Assembly (NCBI RefSeq): GCF_007993755.1
Contig: NZ_CP042467.1
Location: 3,124,001-3,188,000 of the forward strand
Source of the DNA: Microvenator marinus
Lineage (GTDB): Bacteria; Myxococcota_A; Bradymonadia; Bradymonadales; Bradymonadaceae
Length of the DNA stretch: 64,000 nucleotides
Direction of reading: 5' to 3'
The notes under the pieces were generated by a model. That model was not told the origin of the DNA and did no database searches. It was given only the letters and a program-made list of their open reading frames with translations. A program made the position numbers and the translations under genes. How positions within the stretch are numbered: the first letter of the stretch is position 1; every line of letters starts with the position of its first letter. This document shows positions 8,820 through 16,984 of the stretch, one piece after another.

Positions 8820-10084
8820 TCGAGGGCCTCCAGAAGTGCCCGCATTTTGACCCGAGTTTCCTGATCTTCCGCCACCGGATCGCTACCGACTACGATGCCC
8901 GCTCCTGCATAGAGTTCCGCAATATTCTTACGAATCATCGCGCTTCGGATGGCCACCGTGAGTTCCCCATCCGTCGAGTCGCCAAGCCCCATCCACCCGA
9001 GCGCACCCGCGTACCAGCCGCGGTCAAAGCCCTCGATCTCGGCGATGAGCTCTAGTGCGCGCTCGCGCGGAGAGCCACCCACAGCCGAGGTAGGATGGAG
9101 CACCTTCACCGCATCCAGTATCGTCGCGCCTTCTTTCAACTTCGCGCGAATGGGTGTGTGCAGATGCTGAACGTTTTTTAGCGATTTGACGCCGAGTTCA
9201 CCCAGTTCAAAACCGGACGTTATCGGGCCCAAAATTTCTTGGATATAGTCCACCACATGGTGATGTTCTCTGAGATCCTTCTCGCTTTTCATCAGCGCAT
9301 TGGCCAATTCTGAACGCTCCGTCTCGGACTGCCCAACGCCCGCAGAACCAGCGAGAGCTTCGGTATGTAGCGTGCCGGAATCGCAGGCAACGAGGCGCTC
9401 CGGAGAGGCTCCAAGGAAGACTGCGCCTGGACCACTCTGACTTCCTCCTGCGCGATGCGCAAACACAAAGCAGTTTGGGAAACGCTCGTCGAGACGCCTT
9501 AAAACTCGGGCATGGTCTATCTCAGAATTCGCTCTGAACTCTGCCTTTCTGGCCATGACAATCTTGGAAACGTCTTCGTTATGCAGTGCCTCTAAGGCCC
9601 GCTGAACCTCGGCGCGATAAGTGCCAAACTCAACTTGCCCTTCAATCTGAGCTTCAGGCACAGTGCCAGTAAGCGCGCTTTGATGAATCGCCTTCGCACC
9701 TCGCTCTACCGTCTCGAATCGCTCGGCGTCCGCGACGATGGTAAGCGACCAACGCCCGCCTACGCGTTGGAAGAGCACCTCGGGCACGCTGATTTCAATA
9801 GGCGCAAAATCCTTCCAGATTTGGTCCTTTTGGTGGGTTCGTTTCGGGTCGAACGCTACGGAAATGGTCGCGATTTGGCCGGGCGTATCTTTGAGCATGC
9901 GACCTAGGTCGCTCAGGTCTAGTGCGGGGCTTCGACCATTCGTAGACATGCGCCACGCGTGGCCCACGGCGAGGTGAAAATCCCCATTTGGACCGCGCCA
10001 TGCGCGCCAAGTGCGGTGAGAGGGCACCGCGCGCACGAGGCTCCACGGATCCACGTCGTCAATTGGTACCACCATGACACCCAC
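8816..10084 (-). CDS. menF: Isochorismate synthase MenF
   Basis: 422 residues from the GTG at 10084, or 419 from the ATG at 10075. The chorismate-binding domain is clear: KIVMARKAEF, ASPERLVACDSGTLHTEALAGS, HHHVVDYIQEIL, LHPTSAVGGSPRERALELI, and the Mg2+ site ELYAGAGIVVGSDPVAEDQET. The N-terminal ~130 residues are the variable part. It converts chorismate to isochorismate, the first committed step of menaquinone synthesis. The GTG overlaps the upstream TPR stop by one base (TAGTG), while the ATG sits 8 bases behind it; the start is therefore uncertain. Its own stop overlaps the menD ATG, giving the order TPR - menF - menDH - menA. Confidence 0.94.
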   Translation of the reverse strand: MGVMVVPIDDVDPWSLVRAVPSHRTWRAWRGPNGDFHLAVGHAWRMSTNGRSPALDLSDLGRMLKDTPGQIATISVAFDPKRTHQKDQIWKDFAPIEISVPEVLFQRVGGRWSLTIVADAERFETVERGAKAIHQSALTGTVPEAQIEGQVEFGTYRAEVQRALEALHNEDVSKIVMARKAEFRANSEIDHARVLRRLDERFPNCFVFAHRAGGSQSGPGAVFLGASPERLVACDSGTLHTEALAGSAGVGQSETERSELANALMKSEKDLREHHHVVDYIQEILGPITSGFELGELGVKSLKNVQHLHTPIRAKLKEGATILDAVKVLHPTSAVGGSPRERALELIAEIEGFDRGWYAGALGWMGLGDSTDGELTVAIRSAMIRKNIAELYAGAGIVVGSDPVAEDQETRVKMRALLEALE

Positions 10085-11460
10085 TACCCTTGGGATTTCA
10101 TCATCTTGTAGAAAAGCTTCATTTGAGCTTCGAGCTCGGCCTCATCGATATTGTCGAGGTCTACGCCATCGAGCATTTTTGGGTCGATGCCGCGCTGCTC
10201 AAGCATGGACGAAGGCATGGTCTTGAGCAGAGATGGCGCGTTTTTGAGCGCCATGCGCATGATGGGCTTAAAGGCCGGCTTGATATTGCCATCGGCGTCA
10301 AAGACTTGGTCGAGCATCGCGGCAGGATTCATGCCGCCGAGACCCGGAATCCCGAAGTTCGGCATGCCCTCCATCCCGGGAATCCCGGGCGCTCCCTGAG
10401 GTTTTGCGGGCTCTTTGGCTTTTGGCGCTGGCGGCGCTGGGAAGAACGCAGCCGGGTCGATATGGGCCGCCACCGGACCGAGCAGGAATTCATGAAGCTC
10501 TGGCATCTCGTCCTTAAACCGCGCCTCGTCCTCAAGACGCGCCTCGGTGTTGCCCAAGAGGTGGTTTGCGGCGGCGCGAGCGATGTACGCGTCCGGCAGC
10601 GTAGGGTCGAGCGCCACGGCGCGCTCGGCGGCCTTGAGCGCAAGCTGACCGTTGCCCTCGGCGATTTGCGCGCTCGCGAGACACACAAAGGCAAAGGCCT
10701 CGTCCGGGAAGTTATTGGTGGCCTTGATGGCGTCCGCGCGTGCCTCCTTGACCTTGGAGGCCTGCAGGTTCAAGTGACTTCGCAAGCACAGCGCCTCGAG
10801 GGCCGCATCTTCGTCTGCAACCGCCACACCGAGCGCCTTTCGAGCCGCCTCGGTATCCCCCTTGGTCAGGATGAGTCGCGCAAAAAAGAGGGCGTGATCG
10901 GCATCTTCAGGCGCGATGGTCCGGGCGCGCTGAATGTCCGCAAGTGCTGATTCTACGGTCCCGAGATTGATACCAACTTCCGCTCGAAGCGCCCACGCCG
11001 TGTCGTCCTTGGGGTCGATCTGAACTGCGCGCGTCAGGTCCTGACGAGCCCCGTCAAAGTCTTCTTCTTCGAGCGCCACAAGCGCGCGCCCCACAAAGGG
11101 TCTGGCCTTTTCAGCATTGAGCTCAATGGCCTTGGTAAACTGGTCGCGCGCCACGTCGAGCTTTTCCATATGAAGCATGGCCCAGCCTGCAATCGCGTGT
11201 ACCGCAGCGTCGTACCAACCAAAATTCATGGCCTTTTGAGCGTCTTCCCAGGCCCCTTCTTCGTCGTCCTCGTCAAGGCGCAGATCTGCGCGCAGCGCCA
11301 GGATCGCCCCTCTCAGAGGCTTGTAGTCCTCGAGCTCGCCCATCGAGCCAAGCATCATGGTAAGTCGCTCGATAGCGCTTGAAGTGGAGCCGTCTCGCAC
11401 GAGTTGCGCGATCTCTTGCTTGATAAAGTCGAGTTGGGCCTGATGGTCTTGGCTAAGCAT
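10084..11460 (-). CDS. TPR repeat protein, first gene of men operon
   Basis: 458 residues, no signal peptide, so probably cytosolic. Residues ~75-330 hold six or seven tetratricopeptide repeats (AVHAIAGWAMLHMEKLDVAR, ARPFVGRALVALEEEDFDGAR, DDTAWALRAEVGINLGTVESA and so on). Then comes a Pro/Gly/Met-rich segment (GAPGIPGMEGMPNFGIPGL) and a helical C-terminus ending EAELEAQMKLFYKMMKSQG. It abuts menF, so it is cotranscribed with menaquinone genes, but nothing in the sequence ties it to that pathway; it may be a scaffold or assembly factor. Confidence 0.8.
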   Translation of the reverse strand: MLSQDHQAQLDFIKQEIAQLVRDGSTSSAIERLTMMLGSMGELEDYKPLRGAILALRADLRLDEDDEEGAWEDAQKAMNFGWYDAAVHAIAGWAMLHMEKLDVARDQFTKAIELNAEKARPFVGRALVALEEEDFDGARQDLTRAVQIDPKDDTAWALRAEVGINLGTVESALADIQRARTIAPEDADHALFFARLILTKGDTEAARKALGVAVADEDAALEALCLRSHLNLQASKVKEARADAIKATNNFPDEAFAFVCLASAQIAEGNGQLALKAAERAVALDPTLPDAYIARAAANHLLGNTEARLEDEARFKDEMPELHEFLLGPVAAHIDPAAFFPAPPAPKAKEPAKPQGAPGIPGMEGMPNFGIPGLGGMNPAAMLDQVFDADGNIKPAFKPIMRMALKNAPSLLKTMPSSMLEQRGIDPKMLDGVDLDNIDEAELEAQMKLFYKMMKSQG

Positions 11461-11763
11461 GGATTCCTTGAGGTTCTCGGAGTGTGCGCGATGCGTCTAT
11501 TACTCTCTACGACAAAGTACTTCCATTTTCTAGACATGTACACGCGGGCTCTATCCACGTCCTAGATGAACGTGGGAAGGCTCAGGATGCAGATCTTAGG
11601 AAAAATGTATCCAAGAAGGACTCCACGCATCACAGGGCCGGGCGGATCGGACGTTCTAGCTCTGGTCCTGCCCAACCGCGAGAGACCTCTCGTAGACATA
11701 AAACGCCAAATTGGTTATGGACTCACGCGGGACGACACATAAACACACAGATAGGAGAGTGTA
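11461..11763. other. Divergent intergenic region, 303 bases
   Basis: Lies between the - strand TPR/men operon and the + strand mscS gene, so promoters for both must be here. The visible structure is a perfect 6-base-pair hairpin CGAGAG-AC-CTCTCG at 11679-11692, followed by CGTAGACATA, which recalls the right arm of the dispersed hairpin repeat elsewhere but is too short to call a copy. AGGAGAG 5 bases before the mscS ATG is the ribosome binding site. No open frame that looks coding was seen. Confidence 0.5.
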
Positions 11764-12579
11764 ATGGTTGAGTGGTTACAGAGCATGGGCCTTGGCGAAC
11801 AAACTGCGCTAATGGTTTTGGAATATGGCGTGAAGGTGCTTGGGGTACTATTTGTACTTTGGCTAGGATTTTTGGTCGGCGGAAAAGTTCAAAGTGTGCT
11901 GACGAAAAGATTAGAAGAAAAGATCGATGTCTCCATTGCACGATTCGTAGGAAATATTGCGCGTTGGACCATCGTGATTCTGGCGATTCTGGGCTGCTTG
12001 AGCATGTTTGGGGTTGAGACCACGAGCTTTGCGGCTGTGATCGGTGGCGCGTCCGTGGCTATCGGCCTCGCATTCCAGGGAAGCCTTTCAAATGTGGCCG
12101 CTGGCATCATGCTCCTCATTTTTCGTCCGTTCAAAGTTGGGGACGTGATTCAAATCGCCGGCAACACCGGTACCGTGGACGAGATCAGCCTCTTTACGAC
12201 CATGCTCGATACAGCCGATAAGCGCCGGTTTATCGTGCCAAATTCACAGGTTTTTGGGAGCACCATTGAGAACGTCACCTACAATTCTGAGCGACGAGTG
12301 GACGTGGCTGTCGGAATTGAGTATGAGGCCGACATCGACACGGCGCGCGAGGTCTTGATGGCCGCGGCTGCCAAACTCGATCACGTGATTGGAGAGCCAA
12401 TGGTGGTACTGACAGGGCTTGGTGGATCGTCGGTGGATTTTTCGGTCCGCGTGGTGGTTCCGACCGAGCATTATTGGCCAACACTTGATGCGCTGATTCG
12501 GGCGTCTAAATACGCGCTCGACGAGGCAAAAATTGGGATTCCTTATCCCCACGTTACCGTGACGAACAAAGGCGAGTAA
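11764..12579 (+). CDS. mscS: MscS-type small mechanosensitive channel
   Basis: 271 residues against 286 in E. coli MscS. Three N-terminal membrane helices (about 20-42, 58-82, 85-112); TM3 has the Gly/Ala-rich pore pattern IGGASVAIGLAFQGSLSNVAAGIML with the following FRPFKVGDVIQIAG, the family signature. The beta domain (GTVDEISLFTTMLDTADKRRFIVPN) and the C-terminal alpha/beta cage follow. It opens under membrane tension to release solutes on hypo-osmotic shock. AGGAGAG precedes the ATG. It heads a run of four + strand genes with short gaps. Confidence 0.95.
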   Translation: MVEWLQSMGLGEQTALMVLEYGVKVLGVLFVLWLGFLVGGKVQSVLTKRLEEKIDVSIARFVGNIARWTIVILAILGCLSMFGVETTSFAAVIGGASVAIGLAFQGSLSNVAAGIMLLIFRPFKVGDVIQIAGNTGTVDEISLFTTMLDTADKRRFIVPNSQVFGSTIENVTYNSERRVDVAVGIEYEADIDTAREVLMAAAAKLDHVIGEPMVVLTGLGGSSVDFSVRVVVPTEHYWPTLDALIRASKYALDEAKIGIPYPHVTVTNKGE

Positions 12580-12600
12580 GCCCGTTTTTAAGGTGAATGT

Positions 12601-13911
12601 ATGAAAAATCTAAGTTTGTGTTTGGTTACCGGTGCCGCGATTCTTGCCGCGATGCCAGCATTTGCACAGGACACACAATTTGTGCCTGACGAGGATATCG
12701 CGCTGATCGAGGACGAAGAGCGCCAGGGTTTTGATGGTCTTTTGACCATCGGTGCAAACCTGAACTTCACCTCGAATAGCAACGTGGTAGGCCAAAGTGA
12801 CGGTTATTCGACCTTGTTCGGCTTGAGCCTCAAGGGTGGCCTTGACTACCTCTACAAGAAGCACGAAATCCGCAATACGCTGAGCATTCAAGAGAGCTTC
12901 GCCCGAACTCCTGTGATCGACGAGTTCGTCAAGAATAGCGATGTGTTGGAATTTGAGAGCCTCTACAACTACTTCTTTTTGAAGTGGGTGGGTGCATTTG
13001 GCCGTCTCAGCGTTCAAACGAGCATCCTTCCTTCGGAAGCCGTGAGCGCCGACCCTACGGCCTACGCGATCACTCGCCTTGACGGTACCGTAGAAAACGA
13101 AAGTACAACACGTTTGGCCCTGGCAGACGCGTTCAGCCCTCTGACCTTAAATGAGTCTGTGGGTGCCTTCTTGGAGCCGTTGCGAAGCGAGGCTATCAAC
13201 GCCTCATTCCGTCTTGGTTTTGGTGCGCGTCAGACCTTCGCAAACGGTGTTCTTGCAGCCAACGATAATGCGGACACGCCAGAAATCGAGATTGTTGAGC
13301 TCGATAACGTGATCCAGGCAGGTGCTGAGGCTTTCCTCGGCGCAAAAGGCAAATTCTACGACAAGCGCATCAGCTACGAAGCCGGCGCTACGGCGCTCAT
13401 TCCGTTTTTGAACAACGATGACACCGACCGCTCCGCGACCGACCTTATGCGTTATGGTCTGAATGCGTCGCTAAGCACGAACGTGTTCTCCTGGATGGCT
13501 CTGACCTACGATCTTAGAATCATCAAAGATCCGCAGCTCATCGACGCCACCCAGATTCAAAACGGCCTGCTTTTGACCTTCAACTACTCGTTCATCGAGC
13601 GTGATGGCGGCACTGCTGGCCCAAGCGCAGACGAGCTTTTGGCCGAAGCGCAGCGCAAGCTTGCCGAGGCTGAGGAAGAGTGTGCGGAGCTTCGCGAGAA
13701 TGCTCAGGAAGCTCGCTCTGAGGCAGAAGATGCTAAAATTCAGGAGATGGAGAAGGAGCACCAGCAGAAGCTTCTCGAAGAGCAGCAACGCATTCAGCAG
13801 GAAGAGCTGAAGAAGCAAGAGGAGCAAGCTCCTGTGGAAGGTGAGACAACGCCTCCAGCCGAAGGCACAACGCCTCCAGCTGAGGAGCCTGTGGCGCCAG
13901 CACCCGAGTAA
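12601..13911 (+). CDS. Outer-membrane beta-barrel-type protein with coiled-coil, Pro-rich tail
   Basis: 436 residues with a signal peptide cut after MPAFAQ (about 22). Residues ~45-330 alternate polar and aromatic/hydrophobic residues in strand-length stretches (LLTIGANLNFTSNSN, TLFGLSLKGGLDYLYKKHE, LLLTFNYSFIERDGG), the pattern of a DUF3078-like barrel. Residues ~335-405 are a Glu/Gln/Lys coiled coil (LLAEAQRKLAEAEEECAEL...), then a repeated Pro-rich tail (TTPPAEG, TTPPAEE). The barrel would sit in the outer membrane and the tail on one of its faces; function is unknown. It starts 21 bases after mscS. Confidence 0.72.
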   Translation: MKNLSLCLVTGAAILAAMPAFAQDTQFVPDEDIALIEDEERQGFDGLLTIGANLNFTSNSNVVGQSDGYSTLFGLSLKGGLDYLYKKHEIRNTLSIQESFARTPVIDEFVKNSDVLEFESLYNYFFLKWVGAFGRLSVQTSILPSEAVSADPTAYAITRLDGTVENESTTRLALADAFSPLTLNESVGAFLEPLRSEAINASFRLGFGARQTFANGVLAANDNADTPEIEIVELDNVIQAGAEAFLGAKGKFYDKRISYEAGATALIPFLNNDDTDRSATDLMRYGLNASLSTNVFSWMALTYDLRIIKDPQLIDATQIQNGLLLTFNYSFIERDGGTAGPSADELLAEAQRKLAEAEEECAELRENAQEARSEAEDAKIQEMEKEHQQKLLEEQQRIQQEELKKQEEQAPVEGETTPPAEGTTPPAEEPVAPAPE

Positions 13912-13919
13912 CGCACCCT

Positions 13920-14135
13920 ATGCAAGAAGAACCAAAACCGGTGATTTCGAAGACGGCGATGGCAGTGTCATCTGTATTTTTGACACTGCCATCGCTGATT
14001 CTTTTCTACTACGCCATGCAACTTGAGGGCTCGTTGCGTTGGTTGTTGATCGGCGCTGGTTTTGTGGTAGCCATTTGCAACGCGTTGATGTTTATTTTGA
14101 TTCGCAATTGGATTACCCGATACATGCAGCCCTGA
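13920..14135 (+). CDS. Small two-helix membrane protein
   Basis: 71 residues: a short polar N-terminus, then hydrophobic segments at about 14-34 ([20 protein letters not shown]) and 40-63 ([21 protein letters not shown]), ending in a basic tail. Both termini should face the cytosol. It is set 8 bases behind the barrel gene and its stop is one base before the glycosyltransferase start, so it is part of the same operon. No family was recognised; a helper of the neighbouring glycosyltransferase is one possibility. Confidence 0.65.
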   Translation: MQEEPKPVISKTAMAVSSVFLTLPSLILFYYAMQLEGSLRWLLIGAGFVVAICNALMFILIRNWITRYMQP

Positions 14136-14136
14136 T

Positions 14137-14856
14137 ATGTCTAAGCCTGACGTCTCAATCGTAATTCCAGTCTACAACGAGGAAGGGATTCTCTCAGCTT
14201 CGGTCGCAGATCTCACTGAAAAGCTCGAAGCCGATACCTCACGGGATTGGACTTATGAGATTATTCTGAGCGAGAACGGCTCCAAGGACGGCACCGTAGA
14301 GGTGGCGCACGAGCTTATGGAGCGCCATCCCGAGCTCCGGCTTATCCGGGCGGGCGAGCCGAATTATGGGCTAGCGATGCGCAAGGGGATCTTGGATGCG
14401 CGTGGCGATATCGTGATCTGTGACGAGATCGACCTCTGCGACACCGACTTCTACAAGCGCGCGATTGCTGAGCTTGAGAATGGCGCCGATATGGTGGTGG
14501 GCTCAAAGGCGCTCAACCATTCGGCCGATAAACGCCCGGTATACCGCAAAGCTGCGACCTTCATCCTGAACTCAATGTTGCGGATTTTTGTAGGCTTTAA
14601 GGGCACAGATACCCATGGTCTCAAGGCCTTTAAGCGCGATCGACTTCTGGAAGTTGTTGGCCGTTGCGTGGTGGATAAGGACCTCTTTGCGAGCGAGTTC
14701 GTGATTCGCGCCGAGCGCATGAATTATACGATTGTGGAGATTCCGGTCTCGATCGTGGAGAAGCGCCCACCGTCCATCAACCTTTTCAAGCGGGTCCCCA
14801 ACGTGTTGAAGAATATGGCGCGCCTGACCTGGGTGATCCGCGTCCGGCACCGATAA
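14137..14856 (+). CDS. Family 2 glycosyltransferase (DPM1/ArnC-like)
   Basis: 239 residues, a GT-A fold from the start: [21 protein letters not shown], then [20 protein letters not shown], with [20 protein letters not shown] in place of the usual DADLQ metal motif, and [21 protein letters not shown] downstream. No C-terminal membrane helices are present, unlike ArnC or GtrB. It probably transfers a sugar from a nucleotide sugar to a lipid carrier or surface polymer. It closes the mscS-led operon and converges with algH across 9 bases. Confidence 0.85.
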   Translation: MSKPDVSIVIPVYNEEGILSASVADLTEKLEADTSRDWTYEIILSENGSKDGTVEVAHELMERHPELRLIRAGEPNYGLAMRKGILDARGDIVICDEIDLCDTDFYKRAIAELENGADMVVGSKALNHSADKRPVYRKAATFILNSMLRIFVGFKGTDTHGLKAFKRDRLLEVVGRCVVDKDLFASEFVIRAERMNYTIVEIPVSIVEKRPPSINLFKRVPNVLKNMARLTWVIRVRHR

Positions 14857-14865
14857 CGTGAGACC

Positions 14866-15447
14866 TTAAGCCTGGCCGGCCTTGCCCATCATGAGGAAAG
14901 TGGTCTCGTCAATGCCGAGCTTAGTCAGCGCAAAATCCCACATTTCATCCACACTCGTGTCGATGAATTTTTCGTCGAAATCCAAGACCAACCATGAGCC
15001 CTCACCGATCTCGTCTTCGAGCTGCCCCGGCCCCCAGCCCGCATAGCCCATGAGCGGCCGAAACTTGTGTTCGGCCTTCTTAGCCAGAAACTTGATCGAG
15101 CCGGCATCCGACGAGAGGTGCCATTGTGGGTGAAAGAGGACCTCGTCGTCGGAATCCGCGAAGATATGGTCCGGCGAGTTGTGGATCACCCAGAGTTGTT
15201 CCACGCGGACCGGACCGCCAAAGAACACGTCTTGTTGGTAGCAACTATCGGCGATTTGATTCTCGGAGACGTCCACCATCTCCAAGAGCGTGCCAAAGTC
15301 TACGTCGATCGGCTTGTTCAAGATGAAGCCCATCGCGCCTTCGCGATCGTGATGGACCATGATGATGACCGCGCGATCAAAGACGCTCCCGTCGAGCTTG
15401 GGAGATGCCACCAGAAACCCGGGAGCAAGTGTATGATTGATAGCCAC
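14866..15447 (-). CDS. algH: YqgE/AlgH family protein
   Basis: 193 residues, the normal length of the UPF0301 family. Typical elements are APGFLVASPKLDGSVFDRAVIIMVHHDREGAMGFILNKP near the N-terminus, DVFFGGPVRVEQLWVIHNS, and MGYAGWGPGQLEDEIGEGSWLV. The molecular role of AlgH is unsettled although it was linked to alginate regulation in Pseudomonas. It is transcribed away from the uracil-DNA glycosylase gene; the 102 bases between them hold both promoters. Confidence 0.93.
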   Translation of the reverse strand: MAINHTLAPGFLVASPKLDGSVFDRAVIIMVHHDREGAMGFILNKPIDVDFGTLLEMVDVSENQIADSCYQQDVFFGGPVRVEQLWVIHNSPDHIFADSDDEVLFHPQWHLSSDAGSIKFLAKKAEHKFRPLMGYAGWGPGQLEDEIGEGSWLVLDFDEKFIDTSVDEMWDFALTKLGIDETTFLMMGKAGQA

Positions 15448-15549
15448 AAAAACCTCAGACGCATGACCAGTGCTCGTGATTCTAACTCATGGCGCGTCAC
15501 AGGCCAAACATCTCTTGTGTGTTCGCGCGGTCAGAGGCATAACCACCAC

Positions 15550-16449
15550 ATGTCTAGACGCGCCGAATTGTATACGTTGATCCGCAGTGCCAAAGCCCAC
15601 CTCGAGTTGGCTCAGGTTGGCCCTATACCTGGCGTTCGCCCGGCCTCACAAGAGGAGCGGGATGTGTTCGACGAGGTCCTTGCTGCGCGGCGCGTACGAA
15701 AGACTCAAGCGATGCGCGAGGCCTTAGATTTTGAGAGGCCCAAGGCAGCTGAACCTAAGCCCACAGCGGTCGCGCCAAGGCCCAGCGGCTCCAAATCCGT
15801 GCCGCTCTGGGAGCAATTTGGCTCCAAGCCAAAAGAGATTTTTGCATCTGCCACCGCCGAGCTCGAAGAGCTCTGGGCCCCCGAAGACGACCACGCCACT
15901 CGCCTGCTGAAGATTCGCGAGAATCTAGGCGATTGCAAACGCTGTGGCCTTTGCGAGACCCGCAAGAAAATCGTGTTTGGCGAAGGAAGCCCCACGGCGC
16001 GCCTGATGTTTGTGGGCGAAGGTCCGGGCTATAACGAGGATATTCAGGGGCGGCCCTTTGTGGGCAAGGCGGGCGAGCTGCTGGATAAGATGATCGAGGC
16101 GATGGGGCTAAAGCGCGAGGATGTTTATATCGCGAATACGGTGAAGTGCAGGCCACCTGAGGACCGCAATCCGGCGCCCGACGAAATCGCGAAATGCAGG
16201 CCGTTCATCATGCAGCAGGTGCGCGCTATCGAGCCCGAAGTGATCGTTGGGCTCGGCCGGTTTGGGACGAATGTGTTGTTGGACCAAGACAAGTCGATCA
16301 CCCAGATTCGCGGCACCTGGCAGGACTTTGATGGTATCGCCTTGATGCCTACCTTCCACCCTGCGTATTTGTTGAGGAACCCGGGCGCCAAACGAGACGC
16401 CTGGGCTGATTTGCAAGCCGTGATGAAGAAGCTCGGTCTATCGAACTGA
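15550..16449 (+). CDS. Uracil-DNA glycosylase, iron-sulfur family
   Basis: 299 residues from the ATG at 15550. After an N-terminal extension of ~115 residues (Pro/Lys-rich at 60-85) comes the family 4 domain: the four cluster Cys are C132/C135 (CKRCGLC region), C200 and C216, the spacing known from thermophile UDGa. Catalytic motif 1 is GEGPGYNEDIQGRPFVGKAGE and motif 2 HPAYLLRNP. It removes uracil from DNA. The frame stays open far upstream, but that part runs through the divergent algH gene, so it is not used. Its 3' end overlaps the convergent gene by 12 bases. Confidence 0.92.
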   Translation: MSRRAELYTLIRSAKAHLELAQVGPIPGVRPASQEERDVFDEVLAARRVRKTQAMREALDFERPKAAEPKPTAVAPRPSGSKSVPLWEQFGSKPKEIFASATAELEELWAPEDDHATRLLKIRENLGDCKRCGLCETRKKIVFGEGSPTARLMFVGEGPGYNEDIQGRPFVGKAGELLDKMIEAMGLKREDVYIANTVKCRPPEDRNPAPDEIAKCRPFIMQQVRAIEPEVIVGLGRFGTNVLLDQDKSITQIRGTWQDFDGIALMPTFHPAYLLRNPGAKRDAWADLQAVMKKLGLSN

Positions 16450-16983
16450 GCGGCTCAGCCAACGCAAAACTTCGGGGTCGGAAGTCTTGTTACCCCATTG
16501 GTCCCTGAGGGTTTGCGCGCGCTCGGTCTGAATTTGAGCCAGGGCCTGAGCGGCGCTCACACGCTTGTCTTGGTCCGTGCTCTCGAGCCAAGCCTGTACA
16601 AGTCCGAGCGAGCGGTCGCCAAAGTTCTGGGCGAGCACCAGAAGGAGGTGGTGGCGAGTCATCTCAGGTGTAGAGGTGCTGATGAAGAGTGGCGCAAGAC
16701 TCTGCCACGCCGCATCATCTCCCCAGGTGGCGAGTGCCGAGATCGCTCGGTCGCGCACAAACCCCTCGCCGTCTTGAACTACGTCTTCAACCACGCGACG
16801 AGCATCCGGCGAAACGGCCTCCAAGTCCTTGTAATTTGGAGCCTCATGGATCGCCCGAAGTCGGAGCAAAACCTCTGAGTCCTGATTGACCGATGGCACG
16901 CTTGGAACGTTGCCCGATGGCACTTTTTGAGCTGAGCTATAAAGTGGAATCAGGCAAAATATTAAAACAAATACAAACTTCAT
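16438..16983 (-). CDS. Secreted HEAT-repeat-like protein
   Basis: 181 residues from the ATG at 16983 (MKFVFVLIFCLIPLYSSAQ signal peptide). The mature part is helical, with repeats like GEGFVRDRAISALATWGDDAAWQSL and DQDKRVSAAQALAQIQTERA, as in PBS/HEAT lyases and scaffolds. An in-frame ATG 30 bases upstream would put polar residues before the signal and was not chosen. It starts one base after the stop of the metalloprotease gene, so they form an operon. No catalytic motif is visible. Confidence 0.75.
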   Translation of the reverse strand: MKFVFVLIFCLIPLYSSAQKVPSGNVPSVPSVNQDSEVLLRLRAIHEAPNYKDLEAVSPDARRVVEDVVQDGEGFVRDRAISALATWGDDAAWQSLAPLFISTSTPEMTRHHLLLVLAQNFGDRSLGLVQAWLESTDQDKRVSAAQALAQIQTERAQTLRDQWGNKTSDPEVLRWLSRSVR

Positions 16984-16984
16984 A

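Noticed and set aside
10090-10950. Long + strand open frame opposite the TPR gene
   Set aside because: Arg/His/Gly-rich translation typical of antisense frames; the - strand TPR repeats are clear.
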